Assembly (NCBI GenBank): GCA_017556805.1
Contig: JAFYMC010000002.1
Coordinates: 1-64,000 of the forward strand
From: Lachnospiraceae bacterium
GTDB taxonomy: Bacteria > Bacillota > Clostridia > Lachnospirales > Lachnospiraceae
Direction: 5' to 3'
DNA: 64,000 nucleotides
The position numbers and the translations under genes are program-made. Positions 54,594-63,481 of the stretch are shown in pieces (within the stretch, counting starts at the first letter, position 1; each line of letters begins with the position of its first letter). Under the pieces are notes generated by a model. That model searched no databases. It saw only the letters and a program-made list of their open reading frames with translations, and was not told the origin of the DNA.

Positions 54594-54609
54594 GCAGACT
54601 CCTCCTTCA

Positions 54610-55560
54610 CTAATTGCGTTCAAACACCCGCAACTTTGCGCTCTTTGCTCTTTTGTTCTCTTCACATTCTGTTTCACTCGGTAAAATCGGTTTCCGTGTA
54701 ATTACCGTTCCTGCCGACTTTTTCCCGCATACACATACCGGGAAGCTCGGCGGACACTCGCACGGATTCTCTCTCTTTTTAAAGCCGGATTTTACAATCC
54801 GGTCCTCCAGAGAATGGAATGTAATAATACATAATCTTCCGTTTTCTTCCAGCAGATCAATCATGTCATCCAATGTGTTCTGAAGCACTCTCAGTTCTCC
54901 GTTCAGTTCAATACGAATTGCTTGAAAAGTACGCTTCGACGGATGTCCCAGATTCTTTTGAATCTTCATCGGAATCGCTGCCCGAATCGCCTCGTTTAAA
55001 TCACCGCAGGTAACAAGCTCCTTCTTCTCCCTGCGCATTACAATGTGCTTTGCTATATTTTTTGCAAAAGGATCTTCACCGTAATCTTTGATAATCCGGA
55101 AAAGTTCCTTCTCACTGTAGCCGTTTACAATATCCCTTGCGGTCATTTCCATACGGTTGTCCATCCGCATATCAAGCGGTGCATCCTCTTCCCGATAGGA
55201 AAATCCACGTTCTGCGGTATCCAACTGATACGAGGACACTCCCAGATCAAGCAAAATACCACTGACCTTTTCGATGCCCAGATCCTGTAATACCGTCTTC
55301 ATCTCACTGTAATTACTACGCACCACCTTAGCAAACGGATACTTTGCAAGACGTTCGCTTGCCACGGCAATGGCATCCGCATCCTGGTCGATTCCCACAA
55401 AGGAACCGCCTTTTAAACGCTTACATACCTCACCGGCATGTCCCGCACCACCCAGGGTACCGTCTACGTAAATTCCGTCCTCCCGTATATTTAACTGTTC
55501 CAGTACTTCCTCCAGTAATACCGACTTGTGCCGGAATACAATTTCCTGTTCGTTTCCCAT
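54610..55560 (-). CDS. rsmH: 16S rRNA (cytosine(1402)-N4)-methyltransferase
   Basis: 316 aa. It methylates C1402 in the 30S decoding centre with S-adenosylmethionine. [32 protein letters not shown] (about 34) and [20 protein letters not shown] (about 104) are family motifs, with [12 protein letters not shown] near 255. It lies between mraZ and ftsL. Confidence 0.97.
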   Translation of the reverse strand: MGNEQEIVFRHKSVLLEEVLEQLNIREDGIYVDGTLGGAGHAGEVCKRLKGGSFVGIDQDADAIAVASERLAKYPFAKVVRSNYSEMKTVLQDLGIEKVSGILLDLGVSSYQLDTAERGFSYREEDAPLDMRMDNRMEMTARDIVNGYSEKELFRIIKDYGEDPFAKNIAKHIVMRREKKELVTCGDLNEAIRAAIPMKIQKNLGHPSKRTFQAIRIELNGELRVLQNTLDDMIDLLEENGRLCIITFHSLEDRIVKSGFKKRENPCECPPSFPVCVCGKKSAGTVITRKPILPSETECEENKRAKSAKLRVFERN

Positions 55561-55580
55561 GCGGTATCACCTGTCCTTTC

Positions 55581-56009
55581 CTAAAAGTTAATTCCGTACT
55601 GTGCCATGTTCTCTGCCACATCCTCCATGTTGCCGTCACCTTCGACCTCTTCCCAACGCTCTTTACTCCAAAGCTCGATTTTGGAAAGCACGCCCACAAG
55701 TACCACATCCTTTGTCAATCCCGCCTGTTCCCTGAGTTTTCCCGGAATCAGGAATCTTCCCTGCTTGTCCACGTCTACCTCTGCGGCTCCTGCCATAAAG
55801 TGACGCTGTAACTGACGTCCTTCTTTGGTACCCGGCAAACTTCTCAGCTTGTCCGCAAACTGTTCCCATTCCCCCATGGGATAAGCGAACAGGCAGCCGT
55901 CCAAGCCCAAGGTAAGAATAAAACGTTCTCCCAGTTCCTCACGAAACTTGGCCGGAACAATCATACGCCCCTTCGGGTCTAAGGTATGATCATACTCTCC
56001 CATGAACAT
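55581..56009 (-). CDS. mraZ: transcriptional regulator MraZ
   Basis: 142 aa. A SpoVT/AbrB-like ring-forming DNA-binding protein that represses its own cluster. MFMGEYDHTLDPKGRMIVPA is the family start; the second copy of the motif is DKQGRFLIPGKLREQAGL (about 84). The ATG at 56009 is chosen after GGCGGTGAG; an ATG two codons later is possible, and a longer frame reads through the operator and is rejected. First gene of the division cluster. Confidence 0.96.
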   Translation of the reverse strand: MFMGEYDHTLDPKGRMIVPAKFREELGERFILTLGLDGCLFAYPMGEWEQFADKLRSLPGTKEGRQLQRHFMAGAAEVDVDKQGRFLIPGKLREQAGLTKDVVLVGVLSKIELWSKERWEEVEGDGNMEDVAENMAQYGINF

Positions 56010-56027
56010 GAAACTCACCGCCTTTCG

Positions 56028-56085
56028 CTCCACTTTATTCCACTTCTCTCCACTTCCCTCCACTTCTACCCTCATTTTACTCCAC
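56028..56085 (-). promoter_or_regulatory. MraZ operator: direct GTGGAG repeats at 10-bp period
   Basis: On the minus strand GTGGA(G/A) occurs at 56058-56063, 56048-56053, 56038-56043 and 56028-56033, each exactly 10 bases apart, and once more at 56080-56085 next to the -10 box. MraZ is known to bind three or four GTGG-type direct repeats one helical turn apart upstream of its own gene. Confidence 0.85.
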
Positions 56086-56102
56086 TTTTTTTAAATTTTC
56101 AA
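56074..56102 (-). promoter_or_regulatory. sigma-A promoter of the mraZ operon
   Basis: TTGAAA (56097-56102) and TAAAAT (56074-56079), 17-base spacer. The start near 56067 lies immediately before the run of four MraZ boxes, so bound MraZ would block initiation or escape. Confidence 0.8.
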
Positions 56103-56129
56103 CCCCTAAATGAAAATATTGAAAAAAAA

Positions 56130-56265
56130 TTGCGTGCAAGCACTGCTTCGCACCTCTCCCCACCTCGCGACTTGGTCGCTCGGTCGTGAGCGCGTTCGCA
56201 TACCCAAAAATTTTCGGGAGCAAGCTCCCAAAATTTCTGGGTATGCTCACTTTGCTTGCACGCAA
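56130..56265. repeat. complete structured repeat element upstream of the mraZ promoter
   Basis: 136 bp bounded by TTGCGTGCAAGC (56130-56141) and its inverted copy GCTTGCACGCAA (56254-56265). Inside lie CGCGACTTGGTCGCTCGGTCG, shared in part with the 45.2-kb array, GAGCGCGTTCGCAT, and a stem of about 20 bp (CATACCCA... with ...TGGGTATG) closed by GAGCAAGCTC. The right end touches the U-tract of the next terminator. With the promoter region it fills the 56010-56314 gap. Confidence 0.88.
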
Positions 56266-56295
56266 AAAAGAGCATTTAGTCCGCCTAAATGCTCT
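56264..56295 (-). terminator. intrinsic terminator after the Lgt-like gene
   Basis: An 11-bp perfect stem (56269-56279 with 56285-56295), 5-base loop and TTTTTT (56264-56269) on the minus strand, directly followed by the repeat element end. Confidence 0.9.
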
Positions 56296-56314
56296 AAAAA
56301 ATATTTTTCTAATT

Positions 56315-57163
56315 TTAATTTCCGTTAAAACGAATCTTTTTTAACTTGCTTTGCAAGGAAGTATGCCGCAACCACCCTACAACAATCGTCAGAAGAATAA
56401 CGCCGGCCACCACAAAATTTACCGGAATATCGGTTCCCCAAATACAATATGAATCTGCACGGAAGCATTCCAATACAAACATTTCTGCCGCCTGCAACAC
56501 AAGATACCCGTAAAACACGTTGCCTGTCTGTTTTGATTTTCGGGATATTATGCAAAGTACTGTAAATATCAACACACTGCCTACAATACCGTAGATTGCC
56601 ACAGGATGCACAGATACATAGGCTGCGTTTTCTCCTGTCGTTCCGTACTCACCGCTGATTCGTACAGCAAAAATCCCATCATAGGCCTTTCCCAAAGGTT
56701 CCCGCATAAAAGCACATCCGGCCCATACAAAGGGAGACGCCGCCCCGACACCAAGGCTCAGTACATCCGCACTCAACAAAAACTCCGCATCTTTTTTGCG
56801 ACAATATCCTCTTATGGCAAACCACGCGCCGAACAAAGCTCCGAAGTAAGTAAGACCACCGCTTCTGAGATTAAATACAGCCAACGGATGTTGCGCAAAA
56901 GCGTGCCACTCAAACAAAAGATAGAACAACCGACCGCCTAATAACGCCGCCACAATGGTCAATGTAAGCAAAGTTAAATGAAGTTCCGTGTTATACTGCT
57001 TCCGACGGGTTATCTCGGTAACCGCAAGAATTCCCACAAGAGCAGCAAGCACAAGACACACACCGTAAAATGATATTGTAAATCCGAATAAGGAAACGGA
57101 TTCCGGAATTAAAAAACTCTCGCTTTGTTCGGAAAAGAATACTTCTCCCGACCTCAGTGTCAT
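56315..57163 (-). CDS. Lgt-family membrane protein (divergent prolipoprotein diacylglyceryl transferase)
   Basis: 282 aa, seven helices. The Lgt pattern is visible: GFTISFYGVCLVLAALVG, GGRLFYLLFEWHAFAQHP (about 96), SGGLTYFGALFGAWFA (about 122) and VHPVAIYGIVGSVLIF (about 205). The core signature normally read as GRxGNFxNxExxG is replaced by VWAGCAFMREPLGKAYD (about 168), so the usual Arg and Asn are missing or shifted. It may be a paralogue with altered or lost activity rather than the main Lgt. Confidence 0.75.
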   Translation of the reverse strand: MTLRSGEVFFSEQSESFLIPESVSLFGFTISFYGVCLVLAALVGILAVTEITRRKQYNTELHLTLLTLTIVAALLGGRLFYLLFEWHAFAQHPLAVFNLRSGGLTYFGALFGAWFAIRGYCRKKDAEFLLSADVLSLGVGAASPFVWAGCAFMREPLGKAYDGIFAVRISGEYGTTGENAAYVSVHPVAIYGIVGSVLIFTVLCIISRKSKQTGNVFYGYLVLQAAEMFVLECFRADSYCIWGTDIPVNFVVAGVILLTIVVGWLRHTSLQSKLKKIRFNGN

Positions 57164-57209
57164 TTCGGAATCACCTGCCTTTCTTCAGACTCACCGGTCA
57201 ACGCATCAC

Positions 57210-58307
57210 TTACACGTTAAAACGGAACAATACCACGTCGCCGTCCTGTACTACATATTCCTTACCTTCGGAACGAACCAAGCCCTTTTCCTTTGCTGCG
57301 TTCATGCTTCCGCAATCAATCAGGTTCTGATAGCTGACAACCTCGGCACGAATAAAACCACGCTCAAAATCGGAATGGATCTTACCTGCTGCCTGCGGTG
57401 CCTTGGTTCCTCTGGTAATGGTCCATGCTTTGGACTCCATCGGGCCTGCGGTCAAGTAACTGATTAAGCCTAAGATATTGTAACTTGCACGAATCAACTT
57501 CTCCAGACCGGATTCGGTCAGTCCCAAATCCTCTAAAAACATCTTTTTCTCTTCGTCATCCAGTTCCGCAATCTCCTGTTCAATCTGTGCACAAATCACA
57601 AACACCTCGGAATTTTCTTCCTTGGAAAACTCACGTACTGCCTGTACATATTCATTGGATGCACCATCGTCCGCCAAATCGTCTTCCTTTACGTTTGCCG
57701 CATAAATCACAGACTTTGCGGTTAAAAGATTATAGCTTGCCAAAAGCTCCGTCTCCTCATCATCGCCGCAAGCAAAGGTTTTTGCCATGTTACCGGCTTC
57801 CAGATGAGCCATGAGACGTTTAATCATATCTTCTTCCTTTGCCAGTGCCTTATCGTTTCTTGCACCGCGGATTACTCTGGACAAACGACGTTCCAGTACC
57901 TCCAAATCGGAGAATACCAACTCAAGATTAATGGTTTCGATATCACGAAGCGGATTTACAGAACCGTCTACATGAATAATGTTGGTATCCTCAAAACAAC
58001 GAACCACATGTACAATGGCATCTACCTCACGAATATTTGCAAGGAACTGGTTACCGAGACCTTCTCCTTTGGATGCACCTTTTACAAGACCTGCAATATC
58101 AACAAACTCCACCACCGCAGGAACTACACGTTCCGAATCATACATCTTTCCCAGTACATCCAGACGCTCGTCCGGTACCGGTACAATGCCCACATTCGGG
58201 TCGATGGTACAGAACGGATAATTGGCCGACTCTGCACCTGCCTTGGTCAAAGAATTGAACAACGTACTCTTTCCTACATTCGGGAGACCTACAATACCTA
58301 ACTTCAT
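57210..58307 (-). CDS. ychF: redox-regulated ATPase YchF/OLA1
   Basis: 365 aa from the ATG at 58307 (MKLGIVGLPNVGKSTLFNSL) with AGGTGA before it; a GTG four codons upstream is possible. It is an Obg-family NTPase that prefers ATP and binds ribosomes. G1 is GLPNVGKST, G3 DIAGLVKGASKGEGLGNQFL (about 72); the coiled coil follows, and the C-terminal TGS domain ends IHSDFERGFIRAEVVSY...VLFRFNV. Full-length. Confidence 0.97.
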   Translation of the reverse strand: MKLGIVGLPNVGKSTLFNSLTKAGAESANYPFCTIDPNVGIVPVPDERLDVLGKMYDSERVVPAVVEFVDIAGLVKGASKGEGLGNQFLANIREVDAIVHVVRCFEDTNIIHVDGSVNPLRDIETINLELVFSDLEVLERRLSRVIRGARNDKALAKEEDMIKRLMAHLEAGNMAKTFACGDDEETELLASYNLLTAKSVIYAANVKEDDLADDGASNEYVQAVREFSKEENSEVFVICAQIEQEIAELDDEEKKMFLEDLGLTESGLEKLIRASYNILGLISYLTAGPMESKAWTITRGTKAPQAAGKIHSDFERGFIRAEVVSYQNLIDCGSMNAAKEKGLVRSEGKEYVVQDGDVVLFRFNV

Positions 58308-58386
58308 TTTACTTATCACCTATTCGAAAATGCCTTATTTTCAAGCATTCCCGCCTTTCTCTTATTCCTATTGCGCAATTTATGCA

Positions 58387-59028
58387 CTAATCTCTTGCTT
58401 CTATCATCAATAAATATCCGGACAAAAAAGAAACCTCCATAATTTCTTCCTTTCCTTCGTTACTGATTCCCAAACTGATTCCTGCCGTCAACGTTTTCCC
58501 CGAAAGCGGATACTTAAAGCCTTTTAACGTCACTCCGGTTACCTCTCCGAAAAACGGCAAAAAAGAAATATAGTTACCGAACAACTCGTCCTTTTTCAAA
58601 AAAAACGATTCCTTATGCAAGGAAATCCGGTTATTTTCATTCAAAATCCGGGCCTTTTTCCCCATCTGCAACACCCGGTAAAGCATATGGAAATTAGCCA
58701 TGGTATGGTCCATCCGGCTTCCGGTGGCTCCCAGCAAAAGAATGCAATCAGCCCCTCGCTCCAACGCTTCGTCTATCGCCAATTCCGTATCTGTGGCATC
58801 CTTCTCCGGCTTATGTCGTATCGTCACGCAACGTCCTTCGTACTGTTCCACCAAAGACGCATTTGCCGTATCAAAATCTCCCACAAGATAATCCGGAACA
58901 ATCCCCGCCGCATCCGCGACAGTAAGCCCTCCGTCTACCGCATATACAACCGCATCCGGATACTCTTCCTTAACCTCTTTCAAAAAACAGGCAGATAAAC
59001 TTCCGCCACAAATTAATAATGCCGTCAT
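58387..59028 (-). CDS. thiN: thiamine pyrophosphokinase
   Basis: 213 aa. It converts thiamine to thiamine diphosphate. YAVDGGLTVADAAGIVPDYLVGDFDT (about 29-54) and ILLLGATGSRMDHTMANFH (about 95) are the catalytic and nucleotide-binding motifs. The C-terminal thiamine-binding domain holds GVTLKGFKYPLSG and ISNEG. It follows rpe and the PilZ gene, a common Firmicute order (rsgA-rpe-thiN). Confidence 0.95.
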   Translation of the reverse strand: MTALLICGGSLSACFLKEVKEEYPDAVVYAVDGGLTVADAAGIVPDYLVGDFDTANASLVEQYEGRCVTIRHKPEKDATDTELAIDEALERGADCILLLGATGSRMDHTMANFHMLYRVLQMGKKARILNENNRISLHKESFFLKKDELFGNYISFLPFFGEVTGVTLKGFKYPLSGKTLTAGISLGISNEGKEEIMEVSFLSGYLLMIEARD

Positions 59029-59048
59029 ACTTCCTCCGGATTCTCTGC

Positions 59049-59729
59049 CTATCTCGGGCGAATATTTTCTCCGCCGCGTTCCTTCTGGAGCATTAATCGC
59101 TGACGTTCGAACAGATACCGCTCCAATTCCTTTCTTACCTTTGTGAATTCACAGCCGTAGAAGTTACGAAACGGTTTATCGTGTACATCCGCTCTACGCA
59201 CAATCTTTCCGCGACAGGTCATAATTCCCATATTCGTTGGCATATCAAAGCCCATCATCGCATCGATTTCCATCTCTTCATTGGTATAAAGACCTGCACC
59301 GCTGACACTTAAATCCATCAACAAGCCTTCAAACGGCTTTAATTTTTCTTCCGTCTCGCCATCTTCGGTTTTCTTAGAAAAAATCCGATACATCAAAAGG
59401 CTCTCTCCGATCGGTACACGGAAAGAATCCCGTCGATTGTATACGATTCCCTGCGCTTTGGAGAAAAACGTATGAACCGGCTCCCCTTCCATTCTCGCCA
59501 AGCCCGGCTTCACATGCTCCCATTTCCACATGCGTTCTTCGCCACGATATACAATCGTAACATCATCGCCTTCTTCAAAATGAAACATCCGGCCTTTTGC
59601 CACAATTGGAGATACCGCTACCATACCGTCTGTTGTCCCCTCAATTTTACTTACCAGACGATAATTATACCCCTCTCTGTCAACCAGCACTTCCAGTTTC
59701 CTGCCAAGCACCATTTCTTTAATCAGCAA
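59049..59729 (-). CDS. YcgR-like PilZ-domain c-di-GMP receptor
   Basis: 226 aa, cytoplasmic. The N-terminal YcgR-type domain (1-95) is followed by PilZ. The c-di-GMP motifs are complete: RDSFR (R100, R104) and DLSVSG (D139, S141, G144). Such proteins act as flagellar brakes or control surface functions. Its start overlaps the rpe stop by 11 bases. Its position between rpe and thiN, in a housekeeping operon, is unexpected. A GGDEF synthase at 9.3 kb could supply its ligand. Confidence 0.9.
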   Translation of the reverse strand: MLIKEMVLGRKLEVLVDREGYNYRLVSKIEGTTDGMVAVSPIVAKGRMFHFEEGDDVTIVYRGEERMWKWEHVKPGLARMEGEPVHTFFSKAQGIVYNRRDSFRVPIGESLLMYRIFSKKTEDGETEEKLKPFEGLLMDLSVSGAGLYTNEEMEIDAMMGFDMPTNMGIMTCRGKIVRRADVHDKPFRNFYGCEFTKVRKELERYLFERQRLMLQKERGGENIRPR

Positions 59730-60378
59730 CCCCGATTTCCTCCTTAAACGCTTTCACGTTCTGTACAATGTCTCCGCGGAAGACTGCCGTTCCTGCCACA
59801 AATACCTCCGCTCCTGCTTCCCATACCGACTTTACATTGGAAAGACCGATTCCTCCGTCCACCTGAATATCAAAGGTGGCGGATATCTCCTCCCGATGCT
59901 TTGCCAATGACCTCACCTTTTCCACACATGCCGGAATCAGTTTCTGACCGCCGAAGCCCGGCTCTACCGTCATTACCAATACACGGTCCAAATATTGCTC
60001 TACATCCTCAAGTATCGAAATCGGTGTGTCAGGCTTAATGGATACACCTACACGAACGCCCAATTCCTTTACCCTTAACACTGTTGCCTTTAAATCACTA
60101 CATGCCTCGGCATGTACGGTAATTCCGTCCGCTCCGCAGGATACGAACTCCTCCAGATAACGCATCGGTTCCGTAATCATCAGGTGTACATCAAAAAATA
60201 TCTTGCTGGCCTTCCGGATGGACTGTATGACCGGCATACCGAAGGATATACTCGGAACAAACACTCCGTCCATCACATCAATATGCAGTTCATCCGCACC
60301 GGCCTGTTCCACCGCTGCAATCTGTTCCCCTAATTTTGTAAAATCCGCCGCAAGAATCGACGGTGCCAATTTAAACAT
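59719..60378 (-). CDS. rpe: ribulose-phosphate 3-epimerase
   Basis: 219 aa from the ATG at 60378 (MFKLAPSILAADFTKLGEQI); a GTG two codons upstream is an alternative. It interconverts ribulose 5-phosphate and xylulose 5-phosphate in the pentose phosphate pathway. HIDVMDGVFVPSISFG (about 33), VHLMITEPMRYLEEF (about 66), MTVEPGFGGQKLIPACVEKV (about 137) and IQVDGGIGLSNV (about 172) are complete. Confidence 0.97.
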   Translation of the reverse strand: MFKLAPSILAADFTKLGEQIAAVEQAGADELHIDVMDGVFVPSISFGMPVIQSIRKASKIFFDVHLMITEPMRYLEEFVSCGADGITVHAEACSDLKATVLRVKELGVRVGVSIKPDTPISILEDVEQYLDRVLVMTVEPGFGGQKLIPACVEKVRSLAKHREEISATFDIQVDGGIGLSNVKSVWEAGAEVFVAGTAVFRGDIVQNVKAFKEEIGVAD

Positions 60379-60408
60379 ACTCACTCACTTTCCGATATTT
60401 ACAACCGA

Positions 60409-61287
60409 CTAATATCTTTTGATATTGCTAAGTTCCGTATATAACTGACGGTAGCTTTCATAACGCTGTTTCGCAATTATTCCGGAAGCAACTCTGCTTT
60501 TTACTCCGCAGTCCGGTTCTTCCATATGGCAGCACCCCGTAAAGCGGCATTCTTTTTCCGCGTCCTTCATTTCCGGGAAATACTCCCATAACTCCTGTGC
60601 CGGTATCTCATTAACATACAACGAAGAAAATCCCGGTGTGTCCATGACATAGGTATCCTGCCGTAACACAAAAATCTCCGAATGACGGGTGGTGTGTCTG
60701 CCTCTTTCAATTTTACGACTGACATCTCCCGTCTCCATCTCTGCCTGCGGACAAAGATAATTCATAAGACTGGACTTCCCGACACCCGACGGGCCCGCAA
60801 GTGCCGTTGTTTTCCCCGAAAGCGCTTCGTATAACGCCTCCAGTCCCGTACGTTCCTTCACGGAAAAGAAATGCACCCGGTATCCCGCCAGGGTATAAAT
60901 CTCCCTCATTTGTTCAATCTGAGCCTCCGGCACCAGCTCACACTTATTGAAACCGATAAATACCGGCACCGTTTCCAATCCCATACGAATCAGAAAACGG
61001 TCCAATAAATTAAAGTTCGGTGCGGGCTTTGCTGCCGCAAACACGACCAAAACCTGATCGATATTCGCCGCAGCCGGACGAAGAAGCTCGCTTCTTCTTT
61101 CTAAAATCTCATCCAGATTTCCAAGCTTCTTCTCCCTGTCCAGCACTGAAATATTTACATTATCTCCTACAAGAGGCTTAATACCGTCTTTACGAAATAC
61201 ACCTTTTGCCTTGCATTCGTACAAACAGCCGTCTTCCCCGTGTACATAGTAAAAACCCGCAATTCCTTTTGTGATTTTTCCTAACAT
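60409..61287 (-). CDS. rsgA: small ribosomal subunit biogenesis GTPase RsgA
   Basis: 292 aa. A circularly permuted GTPase that acts in late 30S maturation. OB fold first (1-65), then G4 FNKCELV (about 119), G1 ALAGPSGVGKSSLMNYL (about 167) and G3 DTPGFSS (about 208). The C-terminal zinc knuckle CRFTGCCHMEEPDCGVK (about 245) is intact. Its ATG overlaps the prkC stop by one base. Confidence 0.97.
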   Translation of the reverse strand: MLGKITKGIAGFYYVHGEDGCLYECKAKGVFRKDGIKPLVGDNVNISVLDREKKLGNLDEILERRSELLRPAAANIDQVLVVFAAAKPAPNFNLLDRFLIRMGLETVPVFIGFNKCELVPEAQIEQMREIYTLAGYRVHFFSVKERTGLEALYEALSGKTTALAGPSGVGKSSLMNYLCPQAEMETGDVSRKIERGRHTTRHSEIFVLRQDTYVMDTPGFSSLYVNEIPAQELWEYFPEMKDAEKECRFTGCCHMEEPDCGVKSRVASGIIAKQRYESYRQLYTELSNIKRY

Positions 61288-63467
61288 TATACCTCTTTTT
61301 CCGCTACGGTTGCACTACAAATCATCGCCGGTGTTCCGTTTACATAAACACGAACCGTTGCGTTTCCGTTATTGGAAATGCTCGCAATCTTTCTCTTCTC
61401 TACCATAAATGACAGCGTGTCCACATCCAAATCATCATAGCTCATGGCATCGTTATCATGAATGATATACTCTTCACCGTTAGAAGTGACAAGTTCAAAC
61501 ATTACCCAGGTCACATCGCCTTGATTTAACGGGTTTCTTTGAATATCTACCGTAATCTCCCACATCTCCTTTTTCGGTACCGGCGTAGAGGTCGGTATCG
61601 GCGTCGGAGTCGGATCCGGATTATCGAACGGTCCCGGCATCGGAGTCGGGGTCGGTGTCGGCACTACAATACCGTTACTAACCGTCAAATAAATTGTTGT
61701 ACCGTACGGAAGCATGGTATTTCCGGACTGACTCTGGTAACAAACCTGTCCTTCCGCATAAACCGCTGATCCTTCATAGGTTACCTCACCTACTACAAAG
61801 CCTTTTTCTTCCAACGTAAGCTTTGCACCATCCAAGGTCATTCCCAGAACACTCGGCATCAGCTCTACCTGTTCTCCGCGGCTTACCACAATCACAAGCT
61901 CACCGCCCTTTGCCAAGAGCTGCTCTCTCTCCGGCACGGTACGAATCACAATGTTTGCCTCCAATTCACTCGGCTCAAACTCAATACGTACCTTGAAATC
62001 ATTTTCAGCCTGAATCTTCGCATCATTAAAATTCCAAAGAGTATAATCCGGCACCTGTAACATTTCCGGACCGGCGCTGACTACAAGACGGATTTCCTCG
62101 TCCGCCGCAACATCTACGCCACCCTCCGGATACTGGGAAATAACCATTCCCGCCGGCTTATCGCTGTAATCCGTATCACCGTCCAAAATGGTAAAGCGAT
62201 CGGACTGCTTATATAACAATTCCTTTGCATCATCCACCATACGTCCCACCACATTTTGTAACGGGAAGGTATCAAGATCGACACGCTTTGTCGGTTCCGG
62301 TGTCGCAGTTCCGTGGAAGCCGGTCGGGGTCGTTAAATCCCCCGGCGTAGGTGTCACCCTGCCGGTGCCGAAAATATCCACAAACTTAACCACCGCAAAC
62401 AATATTGCCGCCATACCGAGCAAAATAACTATAATGCTGGCAATGACAATCGTCTTATCCCATTTGGAATCCGAAGAATCCAGTTCTTCTTCTTCCTCAC
62501 GGAGAATCTGGGCGTTCTGAGGAGTCGGCTCAAATCTCGTCACCGGAGACTTCGCCGCACTTTTAATTACCGCAAGCTCGTCCTGCGTCATGCTCTTGGT
62601 CGGGGAATCCGATACCACCCCTGCAGTAATCCGTACAAAATCCCCTTCCGGATTCATCACGGAACGCTTTAAATCCACAATCAGCTCGGATGCGGACAAA
62701 TAACGATTCTCCGGACGTTTCTGCATACACTTCTGGACAATCATATCAACACTGTACGGTACCGCCGGATTCACTTCCTTTACCGGTACCGGTTCATACT
62801 GAATATGGGATAATGCTACGGAAACCGTGTTATCTCCCGCAAACGGGACTTTACCGCATAACATCTCATACATGGTAACACCGAGAGAATAGATGTCACT
62901 CTTCTCATCGCTGTAGCCGCCTCTGGCCTGCTCCGGAGACAGATAATGTACAGAACCCACCGCATTCTGGGTCACTGTATTGGTGGTAGCAGCCTTCGCA
63001 ATACCGAAATCCGCCACCTTTACCTTACCCTCACGGGAAATAATGATATTCTGCGGCTTAATATCGCGATGTACGATGTGATTATCATGAGCCGCTTCAA
63101 GCCCCTGGGAAATCTGAATCGCAATACCGATAGCTTCCTTAATTTCGAGCCTTCCCTTTTTCTCGATAAACTTCTTTAAGGTAATGCCTTCCACCAGCTC
63201 CATTACAATGTAATGTAAATCGCCGTCGTCGCCGACATCATATACACTTACGATATTCGGATGCGAAAGCCCCGCCGCAGACTGCGCTTCCGCACGGAAC
63301 TTTGTCACCAAATTTTTATCCGCAGAAAACTCCGGCTTTAAAATTTTGATTCCGACATAACGGTTTAAACGATGACATTTGGCACGATATACATCTGCCA
63401 TGCCGCCCGAACCGACCTTCTCGATAATCTCATATCGTTCACTGATAAACATTCCCGGTTTTACCAT
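61287..63467 (-). CDS. prkC: PASTA-domain serine/threonine protein kinase PrkC
   Basis: 726 aa. The cytoplasmic kinase domain (about 10-270) has GSGGMADVYRA, Lys40-type VGIKIL, catalytic HRDIKPQNII (about 132) and ADFGIAKA (about 152). One membrane helix (IVIASIIVILLGMAAILFAV-like, about 342-365) leads outside to three PASTA domains (about 395-600), a Pro/Thr-rich linker (PTPTPTPMPG, PTPTPIPTSTPVP) and a C-terminal beta domain of about 80 residues. It senses cell-wall fragments or lipid II and controls growth and germination. AAGGTGAG precedes the ATG. prpC lies just upstream. Confidence 0.96.
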   Translation of the reverse strand: MVKPGMFISERYEIIEKVGSGGMADVYRAKCHRLNRYVGIKILKPEFSADKNLVTKFRAEAQSAAGLSHPNIVSVYDVGDDGDLHYIVMELVEGITLKKFIEKKGRLEIKEAIGIAIQISQGLEAAHDNHIVHRDIKPQNIIISREGKVKVADFGIAKAATTNTVTQNAVGSVHYLSPEQARGGYSDEKSDIYSLGVTMYEMLCGKVPFAGDNTVSVALSHIQYEPVPVKEVNPAVPYSVDMIVQKCMQKRPENRYLSASELIVDLKRSVMNPEGDFVRITAGVVSDSPTKSMTQDELAVIKSAAKSPVTRFEPTPQNAQILREEEEELDSSDSKWDKTIVIASIIVILLGMAAILFAVVKFVDIFGTGRVTPTPGDLTTPTGFHGTATPEPTKRVDLDTFPLQNVVGRMVDDAKELLYKQSDRFTILDGDTDYSDKPAGMVISQYPEGGVDVAADEEIRLVVSAGPEMLQVPDYTLWNFNDAKIQAENDFKVRIEFEPSELEANIVIRTVPEREQLLAKGGELVIVVSRGEQVELMPSVLGMTLDGAKLTLEEKGFVVGEVTYEGSAVYAEGQVCYQSQSGNTMLPYGTTIYLTVSNGIVVPTPTPTPMPGPFDNPDPTPTPIPTSTPVPKKEMWEITVDIQRNPLNQGDVTWVMFELVTSNGEEYIIHDNDAMSYDDLDVDTLSFMVEKRKIASISNNGNATVRVYVNGTPAMICSATVAEKEV

Positions 63468-63481
63468 AGTATCTCACCTTT

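Noticed and set aside
58318..58360. AATGC/GCATT hairpin with TTTT between thiN and ychF as a terminator.
   Set aside because: The stem is short (about 7 bp with bulges) and it runs up to the ychF ribosome binding site; not strong enough to list.
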